DNA of 64,000 bases from Catonia carolina (taxonomy: Eukaryota > Arthropoda > Insecta > Hemiptera > Achilidae). Numbering within the stretch: position 1 is the first letter of the stretch; each line of letters starts with the position of its first letter. Positions 21,180 through 31,445 of this stretch are shown in pieces. Where the stretch lies: the NCBI GenBank assembly GCA_035578175.1, contig JAQMRL010000001.1, positions 436,702,639 to 436,766,638 on the forward strand. The letters are read 5' to 3'. Position numbers and translations under genes: made by a program. Under the pieces are notes generated by a model. That model was not told the DNA's origin. It was given only the letters and a program-made list of their open reading frames with translations, and ran no database searches.

Positions 21180-21500
21180 AGTTTGTCGCCACCGGCTTCT
21201 TGTAGCGCAGTCGTTTGAGCACATAAGACCGGCCGGGCCTCCGGCGGCGTAGTTCAAAAGTAAAATGAAAACATCGAAGGGGGGACGGGAAGTCGTCTTC
21301 GCCGCTGCCTAAAAGATTAAGAGCAGCCGCCGACACAGCGATCACCTTCACCGCTGCCTCCGAGGAGGAGCAGTCACCGGTTAAGTGAAATCGGGGTCGT
21401 CTGTACCGCTGCCTAATCTAATAGGAGCGCGTCGCCGACGCAGCGTACACCTTATACCGCTGCCTCCGAAGGGGAGCAGTCGCCGGTGAAGCGAGGGTAA
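21180..21500. repeat. G+C-rich island with two tandem units of about 105 bp
   Basis: Two units (about 21291-21395 and 21396-21500) share CCGCTGCCTAA, CGCCGAC.CAGCG, CCGCTGCCTCCGA and GGAGCAGTC.CCGGT. The surrounding 21180-21290 is also G+C rich. It stands out strongly from the A+T-rich intron. It resembles the repeated, G+C-rich 5' UTR (internal promoter region) of some LINEs, but no LINE ORF follows. Confidence 0.6.
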
Positions 21501-21773
21501 GGGAGGGGGGGTAGAGATGACTGGAATGAAACTCAATGTTGAGCTGTCACTTCCCCGTATCGATTCCTCGCAACACGGAGAGTATCGATACTGTCACCTC
21601 AACTCTTGCCTCGCCAGTCGCAGATACTATATGATGCCACTTGGTACATGCGCTGTGAGAGGTATGACCGCTGGCGCATTCTATCGGCAGCAGCAACCCC
21701 CATCACAGCGCATAGTGGACAAAATATGAACTACGGACCGGCGTACAATTAAAAACAGTATCAAGTTTACCAT

Positions 21774-22173
21774 GTTGTTGTTGTTTAGGTAATCAGCCAA
21801 AAAGCTGGTTTGAACCTGTAGAGGTTTTACTAAGTAAAACAAGGGATAAGGTGGTTTACGATTGCCTTCCGCACTGAGTGGAAAAGTATGCTTATCAGCA
21901 TGCCGGGCCCTCTGAAAAGGACATATTTTCCACTCTGCAAATGATACCTTCACTTCATTCACTACAGGGTCTGGCTGTATAATGAAATTCATTACTTTCA
22001 GAGGAGATAACTCTGATTAGTGTCTTTTACACCACTACCTCTTCTGTTCTTAAATGGTCCAGTCATTTAATTGGCTGACCATGTGATAAGAAACAGAACT
22101 ATTTATTTTAGCCCTGCAACGAACAAATTGAGTGTAAATAATTTGACACTCCACCTGTCTGTTATGGTCAGAC
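21774..22173 (-). mobile_element. SINE family 3 copy with target duplication
   Basis: A perfect 10 bp duplication AGTTTACCAT at 21764-21773 and 22174-22183 flanks the unit. Left end GTTGTTGTTTAGG is the complement of the family's CAACAA tail. Confidence 0.87.
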
Positions 22174-22428
22174 AGTTTACCATATATAGATAAAACCACA
22201 AAAATTAGGCAGCTAAGTAAAAACAAAGTAACTTACCTACAAAAATTTTCTTTAATTTGTAATAAGAGACCTTTATGCTACGTCAGTCAGTCACCTGGTA
22301 CAAAGTTGCTATAGACTGCAGCAATGGCAAAAACATTAGTGTAATACTCTGCAGAACATAAGGTCCTGGATTTGATTTCTGACCAGGGTATAGAAAATTA
22401 TGGGAAGTTAAGACCCACTATTCCTTAA

Positions 22429-23137
22429 GGGAGGAGTCTACTATAAAAAAAGTTTTGTTTTATTCCCTTTACATAAGTAATCTGTTTGTTTTGCAAGTGA
22501 ATAAACATTAAATTTTTTCATATAAAAAAATGTTAATTTTGTTCATTACAACCCCAAATATAAGGGGCGGAAGGGGGGAAATCATATATTCGTTATTTGC
22601 TTATAACTTAGTTAATTTTAGAGGTACAGACCTGGTTTTTATTTCAAAATAATCAGAAAATTATTCTCATTTTTTGAAGGTTCCATTTATAAATTTAACT
22701 TTACAATGGAGAGAAAATTATTTTTTAAAATTATTTTCCCCCAAAAATACAGATAATGTCATTATTTTTTTATTTTTTAAAAACTCCTATAATAAGTTTC
22801 AACATGGCCAACCTACAAATAAAAGAGCAATAAATTCTGAATACAGTGGAAAAAAAATCATCAAGATAGCATTTATATAAAGAAAGTTATAAGGATTTTA
22901 TCATGAAGAAAACCTGAAATACTAAATGCCGAGAAAATTGAATGTAAAGTTTCACTTACAATTACACGTATACACTTACACCGATTATGTAAAATAATGT
23001 TTTACAAATTTATAGTTATCGTACATAAAAACAAAATATATAGCTGGATTAAGAAAATTCTAAGTTTTATAATCAACAAAAAAGATTTTTTTGATTATTT
23101 TTTAATTTTTAGTGATAAAACTGGGTAGACTCCCCCC
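22429..23137. mobile_element. TTAA-type miniature element
   Basis: TTAA at 22425-22428 and 23138-23141 flank inverted ends GGGAGGAGTCTAC and GTAGACTCCCCCC. The 709 bp inside are A+T rich and noncoding. The ends differ from those at 17114 and 41145, so it is a separate family using the same target. Confidence 0.75.
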
Positions 23138-23236
23138 TTAACCCAAAGTATTGGCTAATACCCTAGCAGCTGATGTAACTTAAAATATAAATACTAAAAA
23201 AATGGTTGCTATTAATTGTTAAGTATGACTGGCTGA

Positions 23237-23440
23237 GTGAGCAACTTTGTATGGTGGCCAACTGAAAACCATAATAGAATCGATTATTATGTTGCTTATC
23301 ACGACACTAAATTGTTTGAACAAAAACCAACTTATGCAGGTAGAAAATACATCAATAAATTACCACAAGGTTTAAAAAGTTGTGACAACTTAAGTCATTT
23401 TAAAAAACAAGCTAAAACAATACTTGATTGATGAAACATT
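23237..23440 (+). pseudogene. LINE ORF2 C-terminal end
   Basis: About 65 codons read YHDTKLFEQKPTYAGRKYIN, KLPQGLKS and FKKQAKTILD. The pattern T.LFE..P.Y.G...YN.LP...KS......FKK..K..LL is the very C-terminus of many LINE reverse transcriptases. The remainder of the element is missing upstream. The repeat at 23690-23805 downstream may be its 3' UTR. Confidence 0.65.
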
Positions 23441-23689
23441 TTACAGTGTGCACGAGTTCCTTTCTAAATAGTTTTTGGTTGAAAAGTATTTAACTTCTAA
23501 TTAAACAAATATTGTGTACTATTTGATACAAAGGGGTTCATGACAAGCCTACTGAGTTAAGCAGAAGCGGTAACAAATTATTGGTAAGTGATGAATTTAT
23601 CATTGTTTAATTTTTTAATTTTGTGCGCTATTTGATGCAAAGGGGTACAAAGGGGAAGTAAGCAGTAGCAGAAACAAATTTTTGGCGGT

Positions 23690-23805
23690 AAGTGATGATT
23701 TTATCATTGTGATAGACTTTTTGTTTATCAGTTTTATCTTGACATGTCCTATACTCCCTTTTGGAGTCTTCCTCCTGGATGCAAAAAAACGAAATTACTC
23801 CACTA
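23690..23805 (+). repeat. Diverged repeat shared with 12290-12405
   Basis: Inverted relative to the other copy; the shared blocks are TTATCAGTTTTATCTTGACA and CTCCCTTTTGGAGTC. It precedes a stretch (23815-23925) like the end of SINE family 4. Confidence 0.5.
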
Positions 23806-23925
23806 GAGATCCCAATTAAAATTCATGTCTATTCCAAGTGATAATATTGAGAAAAAGCAGTGACCAAACTGAGTTATTGTCAATAACAAAGAGTTCCCAA
23901 TAGAAAATGAAAGTTTAAAATGTAG

Positions 23926-24739
23926 AGGGGACTGGCCGGGTGAAATAACTACACTGGTTATCAACTAATATTACGTTTAATTAAAAAATTAATTACGTCG
24001 CTAATACTTAACTGCTTACCTATTGATCTTATTACTAGCCTATAACTACCCCGTAAACCTATGTTGGTTGGCCGGTCCCCACCTATACCAGCCCAAACTG
24101 CTTTCGCCCTCAGTTCAGGGCTTTCCCGAACTTTTGCAAGGCGGGTAGCGCTTCTCGAACGGGCTCGGTATCTGTTGGAGCTGGCAGACCACGGAGAGGA
24201 TCGTACAACCAATCACTAAATCTAATTTATACACTACTTTTAGCCTACGTGGTTTCTGTCCATTACCAAACTTAAACACTAAGTTATAATCTAGTAAGTA
24301 CCTCAATATGGTCCTGTCCACCGGTCTTTATTAACGCACTACACACTTAATCTAAACCTTACCACTAAAAAAGTCACACACCCATACACACGACTGTTCT
24401 AAACACTACTTGACTAACTAACTGTTCACCCACTTGACCGCCCAACGCTTGTCCACTCCCGTACTATACAACTGTCTGTTACCCACTGCATTCTCGGTAG
24501 GCCTACTACACACCTGCAAGGGTTGAATAGCAGACCTGTTATATCATTGTTCTCTTTTTGCCTGCTATCAACCCTCACACCCACATTCCACAGAGTCCAC
24601 TTGCCCATCCACTCCTCACTTCGCTTATATCCTAAAAGTAAACCTATTTTAACTATAATTATTACTAACCTAATGTACCATATTAATCGGTACCTTACAA
24701 AAATATTAAGGCAACCGTAATTTATAAAAGTGAACATAC
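23926..24739. other. Unrecognised, moderately G+C-rich stretch
   Basis: 23930-24200 is richer in C and G than the flanks and has several short frames that I cannot assign. From 24200 to 24720 there is C-rich, simple-looking sequence. No element borders seen. Confidence 0.3.
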
Positions 24740-24928
24740 TTCCTCAGTTGGAGAAAATGTGTAATTGTAGTCATGCTTGGCTCGATGACGTACTTTTACC
24801 GCAAAATCTTGAAATTTCGGATTAGATGGTTGGAGTAATGATACACGAAGTAATGCCTCGTAAGCAGTACGAGCATGAATGTCATCTTTATCACCTTCCT
24901 CCCAATCATGATCACCCCAATATGGTCC
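24740..24928 (-). CDS. Receptor guanylate cyclase exon, ANF-receptor domain
   Basis: 63 codons, phase 0 at both ends (acceptor TCATTACAG, donor GTATGT). It encodes GPYWGDHDWEEGDKDDIHAR, TAYEALLRVSLLQPSNPKFQ and DFAVKVRHRAKHDYNYTF. The A.AYEALL.......P....F..F...V..RA..DYNYTF pattern is typical of natriuretic-peptide-receptor type ectodomains. One N-linked glycosylation sequon (NYT) is present. Confidence 0.96.
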
Positions 24929-25011
24929 CTGTAATGAAAACATTAGTACAACAATCAAGCTACACTAATAACTGCGGTAGTATTAGTACAAAGTGTAATC
25001 AACAGTTTTAT

Positions 25012-26116
25012 ATATATATATCAAGCGAGTTATTCTACAGCTCTGGCCGTCTCTCGCATCCCATACGCCACCCCTCTCTATCCATCCAGTCTCCTCCCTC
25101 CAATTGTCTAGCATGCATATCTTTCGATATACTTGCTTTATCCATGCTTCAGGTGGTCTACCACGCTTATTTCGTCCCCAAGGGGTCCAGTTTATTATTT
25201 TCTTTGGCCATCTCTCATCTCCCATTCTTTGCACATGTCCCAGCCATACCAGACGTCGTTTTTCGATTTCCTCCATTGTGGTGTCTTGTTTTTGTGTACG
25301 AGCTCTAATTTCGGTGTTTCTAACCCGGTCTACCCTAGAAACCAGACAACTTCTGCGTAAGAAGTCCATTTCTACCGCATTTATTTTCTGCTGATCTCTC
25401 TTGGTCATCTCCCAGGTTTCTGATCCATATGTCAAAATACTTTGCACAACAGTATTATATAGACAAACTTTTGTGCTATTCCTGATACTTTTTGACCAGA
25501 GTACCGGGTTTAATTTTTGTGTTGCCTGTCTAGCCTGTCCAATCCTGTTTGTTATTTCTTTCCTAGAGTTTCCTTCCGACATTATTACACTTCCCAGGTA
25601 TTTATATTGATCACATACATGAATAGTGTGTCCATATATCTGCAGATTTCTTGCCTGCCCTGCTACCACTAAATATTTGGTTTTTTGGTAGTTAATCTTC
25701 ATCCCATTTTGCTCATAAGTCTCAGCCAGGTTTCTCATCATGTATTCAATATCGTGATCATCTCCCGCCATTATTACCTGGTCATCAGCAAATAACAGCG
25801 AATACATGTAATCATCATTTATCTTAATACCCATGTATCTACACTTCCTTTTCCACTCATGTAATGCGGCCTCAATATATATTTTGAACAAGGTTGGTGA
25901 TAGGCAACACCCTTGACGTACCCCTTTATTTGTTACAAAGGGAACTGATATTTTATTTGAAGTTTTTATGACATTTGTTTGATCTGTGTACATTTCCTTT
26001 ATGGCACATATGTAGTGTTTATTGACATTTAATTTATCTAGGATTGAAAAGAGTCTTTGTATAGGTACGGTGTCAAATGCTTTTTCAAGATCAATAAATA
26101 TTACATGGCTTTCCAA
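25012..26116 (-). CDS. LINE reverse transcriptase (RTE-like), 5'-truncated but open
   Basis: An uninterrupted frame of about 365 codons starts within the RT palm: VIFIDLEKAFDTVP, GVRQGCCLSPTLFKIYIE, then the catalytic LLFADDQV near residue 109. Next come YKYLGSVI, NRIGQARQA, TYGSETWEM and RRLVWLGHVQRMGDERWPKK, then GRNKRGRPPEAW. The thumb and C-terminal RGRP...W motif fit RTE-like insect LINEs; clade assignment is tentative. The frame runs on through the TATA tail into the target duplication before stopping, so its natural stop appears lost. The endonuclease half is missing, so the copy cannot move by itself. Confidence 0.85.
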
Positions 26117-26168
26117 ATTTTTTAATTTATTAATTTCCTTTTATGGAAATTTTATAAGGAAATTAAAA
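25012..26168 (-). mobile_element. 5'-truncated LINE with 15 bp target duplication
   Basis: The duplication AATCAACAGTTTTAT occurs at 24997-25011 and 26169-26183. The 3' end, at the left, is a TATATA tail at 25012-25021. The right border is the truncated 5' end with a small hairpin-like A+T stretch (26120-26168). It lies in the intron between receptor cyclase exons 28172-28281 and 24740-24928. Confidence 0.9.
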
Positions 26169-26386
26169 AATCAACAGTTTTATTTTTCTTAAAACACTTG
26201 CATGACTTAGTTTTGTTAGTAGTAAAAGGACATAAAGTACACGGTGTTTTATTAAGAACGCAACCCTATGTTAAAAGCCACAATCTACGGCATATTTTTA
26301 TTTTCCGTATTTTACAAATGATTAATTAATCTAAATTATTATTTTACAAATGAATAGCAAATTACAATGAATTTAACCTTTTATGT

Positions 26387-26965
26387 TTACAGTAGATGTT
26401 CGAAGTGATTTCCTGCAACTTCAATACAGATACGAATTCGTTTAATGACATTTGCAGCAACTTTTCTTAACGTCTGCTCACTAATGCTTGAAATTGCACT
26501 TGTAGTGTTAGTTTTTAATTCATCAATCGTATGAGGGTTGTTTTTGTAAACTTCATCTTTTAAAGAAGCCCATAGCAAAAGTCTGCTGGTGTAAGATCTG
26601 GGGATCTCAGAGGTCACAAATCTTTTGATACTAAGCGGTGATTAAAAAATTCCCATAGCATTGCTAGCGTTTTATTTGCAGTATGACATTTAGCGTTGTC
26701 CTGTTGAAACCAACAATTTCGGTCGTCCAAATTCAACAATGAAATGAACTGTTGGATTAAATCACTATAAGCTACACTGTCTACAGACTGTCAAAAAATA
26801 ACGGCCCTATTATACGGCAGCGGGAAATTGCACACCAAACACCAATTTTATGTGAGTGCAATGCTTTTTCATGGAAAGCATGAGGATTTGTTGCACTCCA
26901 TATTCTACAGCTGACTATTCACATAGCCATATAAATGAAACCAAGCCTAATCACTAAAATAAAAA
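26387..26965 (-). pseudogene. DUF4817-type transposase C-terminal half, decayed
   Basis: Minus-strand blocks in changing frames: a weak first catalytic block (YGYVNSQL), KIGVWCAIS, then NCWFQQDNAKCHTANKTLA with the second aspartate, and RSPDLTPADF with the third. After a frameshift the end is ASLKDEVYKNNPHTIDELK and IRICIEVAGNHFEHLL. The N-terminal DNA-binding part is absent or unreadable. Confidence 0.75.
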
Positions 26966-27052
26966 TGATCCAACAATTTAAATACCATTTTCTTCAACCA
27001 AAGATCAAAACCACCGACAATACTGTAATCATTCCTGATGGTCTGTAGCTTT

Positions 27053-27236
27053 GCCGGCCGCATTGGCGCAGTTGGTAACGTGCTCGCCTCTCATCATGCG
27101 GTCTTGGGTTCGAATCCCATTCAGGCATGGCATTTTTTCATACGTTACAAAATATCATTTCACCCTTCACCGTCTGCATTAGCAGTAATTGCAGAACAGT
27201 CGGACGTTAAACAAAAAAAAAAAAAAAAAAAAAAAA
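27053..27236 (+). mobile_element. tRNA-derived SINE, family 1 (well preserved)
   Basis: Flanked by a perfect 9 bp duplication TGTAGCTTT (27044-27052, 27237-27245). Pol III box A (TTGGCGCAGTTGGTAACG) and a canonical box B (GGTTCGAATCC) lie in the head. The body ends CAGTCGGACGTTAAAC, and the tail is a run of about 23 A. It sits inside the DUF4817-type remnant, so it is the younger of the two. Confidence 0.92.
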
Positions 27237-27295
27237 TGTAGCTTTCAGTTCATGAGTTACACCAACGCGATAAGGATGCAAATATAACTTTTTCG

Positions 27296-27545
27296 TAGAT
27301 AAAATGATACATCTTCAGTCATTTGAATAAAACTGAGTTTTAGATGTATCATCTATAAATTTTAAATTAGTGAGATAAAAATTTTTTTAGTTTCAATTAT
27401 TTTTTCACTCTGATGATGGTGGATCCACCGAAACACGTTTAAGTAAGAATAAAAATAAAGGTGATGCAGTTTAAAAAGAAGGTTAGTGAAATTATTATAT
27501 AAATTCATTATATAAAATAGAAATAATTTCAAACTGCAGGATGCA
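27296..27545 (+). mobile_element. Hammerhead-motif retroelement, single-arm copy
   Basis: One arm of the family seen at 14564-15044 and 38976-39377, plus about 110 bp of centre. The core reads CTGATGA at 27410-27416 and GAAA at 27430-27433 with the GGTGGATCCACC stem between them. The stem III and stem I partners have mutations (CACGTTTA, TTCACT). It ends CTGCAGGATGCATTATAAAG, the complement of the left border of the inverted copies. Confidence 0.75.
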
Positions 27546-28171
27546 TTATAAAGATTTATTAATTTATAGTATTATTTGCTATTGTAAATTATTGTATGCG
27601 CCAAATAAGCTAGTGGACAGTGCAGCCACATCAAGAAACACAAATTTCACTAAACATAATGGGGTAGATCACGTACTCTGCCCTGCTAAGCCAAAAAGCC
27701 GTAACTGCATGGAGTATGATATGCGAGAAATGAGTATTTTGCATTTTGGCCTAAGCCACTTGTTAAAAATATGCAGGTTATCCGACTTCCTACTGTTTTA
27801 TGCATATTTTACGCCAAAGAATCAGAAAAATATTTCAGTTTTTTCCTAAATGCTATTTTTATTAAAATTTATGCAGATACAGTTAAGGCATTCATGTTGT
27901 AAGAAGCCAAAAAGGGATAACTGCAATTACCCCTTTTTTGGGTAACCTTTATATCTCGTATAAGGTTGTAGATACGGTATTTTGGGTTAGTTTTTTGGAT
28001 TTCTCATACTTTTAAACATAAGAAACAATTCAAAACTCAAATTTAATTTTTTTGCAGTTACGGCTTTTTGGCTTAGTAGGGCAGTACTATAGTAGCACCA
28101 ACACTTCTTAACAATATACGTAATAGGCCTATTTATAATTCTAAAAAAACAATTTAAAAATATATAATTAC
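27546..28171. other. Intron, nothing recognised
   Basis: A+T rich; a plus-strand frame at 27541-27849 has no recognisable motif. Confidence 0.5.
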
Positions 28172-28281
28172 CTGCACAATTTCAACATCTAGAAAAGTCC
28201 AATCACCTCTCGTCATTCCAAGCTGATGAGCAATTAACATGAATTTTCTCACTAGTACTCCTCTTACACTCAAAATGACCA
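28172..28281 (-). CDS. Receptor guanylate cyclase exon, ANF-receptor domain
   Basis: Starts in phase 1 (completes a valine codon, acceptor ATTAAAG) and ends in phase 0 (donor GTAATT). It encodes VVILSVRGVLVRKFMLIAHQ, then LGMTRGDWTFLDVEIVQ. The VVI.S..G..VR.FML.AH.LGMT.GD..F.DVE pattern is typical of natriuretic-peptide-receptor ectodomains. Confidence 0.95.
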
Positions 28282-28358
28282 CTTTAATAAAACATTAAAA
28301 ACAGACAAATTATCAGTACGACATTCGTTAACCCTTTATAAGGTCTGTGGTAAGTATA

Positions 28359-29676
28359 CGAGGGGTACCCAAAAGTATCCGGAATAGCTTTGCTGTGGGC
28401 GGAGCTTGTGCAGTGCAAATTCCCGCCACTAGGCTGCTTGTAGCGCTACTCATTGCCAGTTCAATGCCATTTTGTTCGTTGATCTAGCTTGTTCTGTTGT
28501 GCAGTGATTGTTCTCGCTAGTGCTGTTTTGTGCTCGTATCGTTTTTCATGATGACAAGTTTTAATGAACAACGTGCGGCTGTGAAATTTTGCTTCTTGCT
28601 CGGTAAAAACGCCGCGGAAACAGTTGTAATGTTGAACACAGCTTACAAAGACGACGCTATTGGAAAAACCCAAGTGTACGAGTGGTTTTTGCGCTTTAAA
28701 AATGGCGACATGTCGATTGAGAACAAACCTCGTTCTGGACGACCGTCGACTTCCCGAACAGACGAAAATGTTGTGAAAGTGAAAGAAATTGTACGAACAG
28801 ACCGACGACAGACCATTGACCAAATATCACAGGTTAGTGGGTTATCTTGGAGCTCAGTCCAACGCATTTTAACAGAAGACTTGACAATGAAAAGAGTCGC
28901 TGCCAAGTTTGTGCCTCGGGTTCTGACAGACACTCAAAAGGAACGTCGAATTGAAACGTGTAGTGATTTGAAACAACAGCTTGAAACTGATCCAGATTTC
29001 ATGTCAAAGATCATTACGGGTGACGAGTCTTGGTGCTATGGGTACGACCCAGAAACCAAACAACAATCCAGTCAATGGAAGACTTCATTATCACCCCGAC
29101 CAAAAAAAAGTCGTCAAGTCAGATCGAACATCAAAACAATGCTGATTTGTTTTTTTGATGTGAGGGGAATTGTCCATTCAGAGTTCGTTCCACCAGGCCA
29201 GACGGTAAATCAAGATTTTTATCTTGAAGTGTTAAGAAGACTACGAAACAGCATTCGTCGTAAAAGATCTAATTTGTGGCAGACAGGGGACTGGTTTTTC
29301 CACCACGACAAAGCGCCTGCACACACGGCAATCTCGGTTACCCAGTTTTTGGCGAAAAACGGCATGGTTTTGCTACCACACGCACCGTACTCACCCGATC
29401 TGGCTCCGTGTGATTTTTTCTTGTTCCCACGCATGAAAAGGGGCATGAAAGGTCTCCGATTTAACAACGTTGATGATGTCAAGAAAAAAACGACGGATGA
29501 GCTGGCAGCCATCACTGAAGAGGAGTACAAAAAATGTTTTGAACAGTGGAAGCACCGGTGGGACAAATTTATTAGTTGTAATGGAGAGTATTTTGAAGGG
29601 GATAAGGTTCTTTTGTAAAAAAATTAAAAATAAATAGTTTTAAAAAATAATTCCGGTTTCTTTTGGGTACCCCCTC
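28359..29676 (+). mobile_element. Full-length mariner transposon
   Basis: TA duplication at 28357-28358 and 29677-29678. Inverted ends CGAGGGGTACCCAAAAGTAT (left) and CGAGGGGGTACCCAAAAGAA (right, minus strand) differ slightly. At 1,318 bp with one intact frame it is the only apparently complete autonomous-type element in the window. Confidence 0.95.
28548..29618 (+). CDS. Mariner transposase, intact (DD34D)
   Basis: An unbroken 356-residue frame. I start it at the double ATG at 28548, which fits the usual MTSF..QR start of the group better than in-frame upstream codons. It has an N-terminal helix-turn-helix pair with RTQV/KTQVYEWFLRFKNGD and a SGRPSTSR linker, then the WVPRLL-type motif in the form FVPRVLTDTQKERR. 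Catalytic aspartates are D159 (TGDESW), D254 (FHHDKAPAHT) and D289 (SPDLAPCDFFLFP). There are exactly 34 residues between the last two, the mariner DD34D signature. The second block has HDK where HDN is usual. The enzyme would cut at the inverted ends and insert at TA. A host promoter is not evident. Confidence 0.96.
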   Translation: MMTSFNEQRAAVKFCFLLGKNAAETVVMLNTAYKDDAIGKTQVYEWFLRFKNGDMSIENKPRSGRPSTSRTDENVVKVKEIVRTDRRQTIDQISQVSGLSWSSVQRILTEDLTMKRVAAKFVPRVLTDTQKERRIETCSDLKQQLETDPDFMSKIITGDESWCYGYDPETKQQSSQWKTSLSPRPKKSRQVRSNIKTMLICFFDVRGIVHSEFVPPGQTVNQDFYLEVLRRLRNSIRRKRSNLWQTGDWFFHHDKAPAHTAISVTQFLAKNGMVLLPHAPYSPDLAPCDFFLFPRMKRGMKGLRFNNVDDVKKKTTDELAAITEEEYKKCFEQWKHRWDKFISCNGEYFEGDKVLL

Positions 29677-30128
29677 GTACTTACCACTGGCAATAAGGTT
29701 GATTTTTTTAAATAATAAGCTATGCAGTTGAACCCTATTGGCATTTTATGGCTTTATAGATATTCTCTTGTTAAGTAGGCTATCCACATTTTGAAATTAG
29801 TGCGCAGCGACCATTTGCCTCATGAGTTACATGATTGTGGTAAGGATTCATACCAGCGTACGCTACCGTGTTGTTTTCTTGTTACTTTTGTACAGTGCTT
29901 AGAAAATTTGAGATTTTTATGGGAAAGCAAGCATTCATCATGCTAATATAAAGTTCCCATTTTACCATTAAATTTCCATTTCAATAAACTTCCTTGGTAA
30001 GTATATTTACTAGGGCTTAATATCTTGATCTGGCACTAGAAATACATTATTCAAGTCCCTATAAAACAAAATTTAACATTTTAACACATGTATATTTTTC
30101 CCCGTACTATTGCTCTATAAAGGGTTAA

Positions 30129-30416
30129 AGCAAATAATAAAAATTGAAAATTATTAAATTATTTTAGTTCTTTCAAACAATCTTTATTTTTTTTCTGTTC
30201 TGAGTATTTAAATATTCACAACTATTACTACTGAAATATCAAAAAATATTCTTCTATATTTTTATTCGTATTTGATTAATGTGTTCTTACTGGTTAACCC
30301 ACACTATCTTTTTCTGTCAGTTACATACTTGTGAAGGTATAAAAGTGATACGTTTATTCAGAAGGGGGCTAACTTCTTAAAACTTCAGTAGAACAGATCA
30401 CATAAATATAACAGTT
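30129..30416. other. A+T-rich intron
   Basis: Nothing recognised apart from T- and A-rich runs. Confidence 0.5.
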
Positions 30417-31150
30417 GCCCATAACGGGTGAAGGAGTGTTTAATTATTTGCACTTGATCCGCTAGTTCCAGGGTTATAAAAAATAGTTTGGTTTCTTATC
30501 ACATGGTGGTAATTATATGACTGAAGCATTTAAGAACAGAAAAGTAGAGGTTTAAAGACACTTAGTCAAGAATTATCTCCTCTGAGAGTAATGAATTTCA
30601 TTATACAGCCAGACCTTGTGGTGAAAGAAGTGAAGGTGTCATTTGCACGATGAAAAGTAAGTACTTTTCAGAGGACCTGGCATGCTGATAAGGATACTTT
30701 CCCACTCAGTGAAGAAGGCATATGTAAACTCTTCTCACTATAGTCCAGCCTCTCTTAGTTTTCTCCCAATGTAAACAAATAATGACATCACTGAGCATGC
30801 GCATTATATCAAAATGTGTACACGCTGATTAAAAAGTAACAACAAAATACTTTCAAAAGTATTTAAATACAAAATACTTTTAAAAGTATTTTTTTAAATG
30901 AAATTGTTAGGCCTACATCATATCATGACTGATGGTTTTAGTACTTTAATTACTTATAATTAAAAAAATTGTTAACTTAATAGGAATACGACATCCGTAA
31001 AGTCGCAGACTCTAGCATACACCCTGTAATAGGTGGCTTTTGTTTGTTGACAGTAGGTGCAAACTAAGAACGGCTGAACTGTACATGTTTTACTTAGTAA
31101 AGCCTCTAGAGGTTCAAACCAGCCTTTCGGCTGATGACCTAAACAACAAA
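30417..31150 (+). mobile_element. SINE family 3 copy interrupted by a TA-type miniature element
   Basis: The first part 30417-30738 and the last part 31084-31150 (TTTTACTTAGTAAAGCCTC to the CAACAA tail) form one family 3 unit. The interruption is the family C element at 30741-31081. Confidence 0.8.
30741..31081 (-). mobile_element. TA-type miniature element, family C
   Basis: TA at 30739-30740 and 31082-31083. The ends are TAGTCCAGCCTCTC and GGCTGAACTG, from the consensus CAGTYCAGCC. Long inverted terminal regions contain AGTTTGCTCC-like strings near both ends. Other copies: 44645-45945, 46519-46859, 55562-55940. CAGT ends with a TA target suggest Tc1/mariner-type mobilisation. Confidence 0.82.
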
Positions 31151-31221
31151 CAAGATTTAAAAAATTAAATCACCATTAAGTTATAGAATGTTTCCAGTGA
31201 TATTAATATTGGGCAACTTAC

Positions 31222-31341
31222 CTCTAGCATACATACTTGCATCCCTTAAATATTTATCTAAATCTTCTTCTTCATTACCATCCAACTCTCGAACAAATTT
31301 CAAAACACCAAATTTTCTTAGGCCAGTTTCTAAATTTTTAC
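31222..31341 (-). CDS. Receptor guanylate cyclase exon, ANF-receptor domain
   Basis: Phase 1 at both ends (acceptor TTTTACAG, donor GTAAGT). It encodes GKNLETGLRKFGVLKFVREL, then a DGNEEEDLDKYLRDASMYAR segment. The ...A..Y.R ending joins to VVI.S in the next exon, the usual ASMYAR/VVILSVRG junction of this family. A highly acidic loop (DGNEEED) is notable. Confidence 0.93.
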
Positions 31342-31445
31342 CTGTAAAAATAAAAAAAACTTTAGAAAGATTGTTAACTATTTTTATCAACTTTAATTCT
31401 TCAGGTATGTCTAAATTATCCACTAATTTTGAAAGCAAGATAATA

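Larger units (their letters stand above)
26239..27290 (-). mobile_element. DUF4817-type transposon remnant, interrupted by a SINE
   Basis: The left end CACGGTGTTTTATTAAGAAC resembles the ends at 8763-9554. The right part (27246-27290) shares the phrase AAGGATGCAAATATAACTTT with 9028-9055. A family 1 SINE sits at 27053-27236. The transposase is badly decayed (separate entry). Confidence 0.65.
28332..30124. mobile_element. TTAA-type miniature element containing a mariner
   Basis: TTAA at 28328-28331 and 30125-30128 flank ends CCCTTTATAAGG and CTCTATAAAGGG. Without the mariner (28359-29676) it would be about 475 bp and aligns with 17114-17694. The mariner split the palindrome GTAAGTATACTTAC at its TA. 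Confidence 0.85.

Noticed and set aside
27053..27126. Possible true tRNA gene
   Set aside because: Box A and B are good, but the sequence continues into the SINE body with an A tail and target duplication, so it is a tRNA-derived SINE head.
28643..29566. Minus-strand frames of about 95-115 codons
   Set aside because: They are shadows of the intact mariner transposase on the plus strand.
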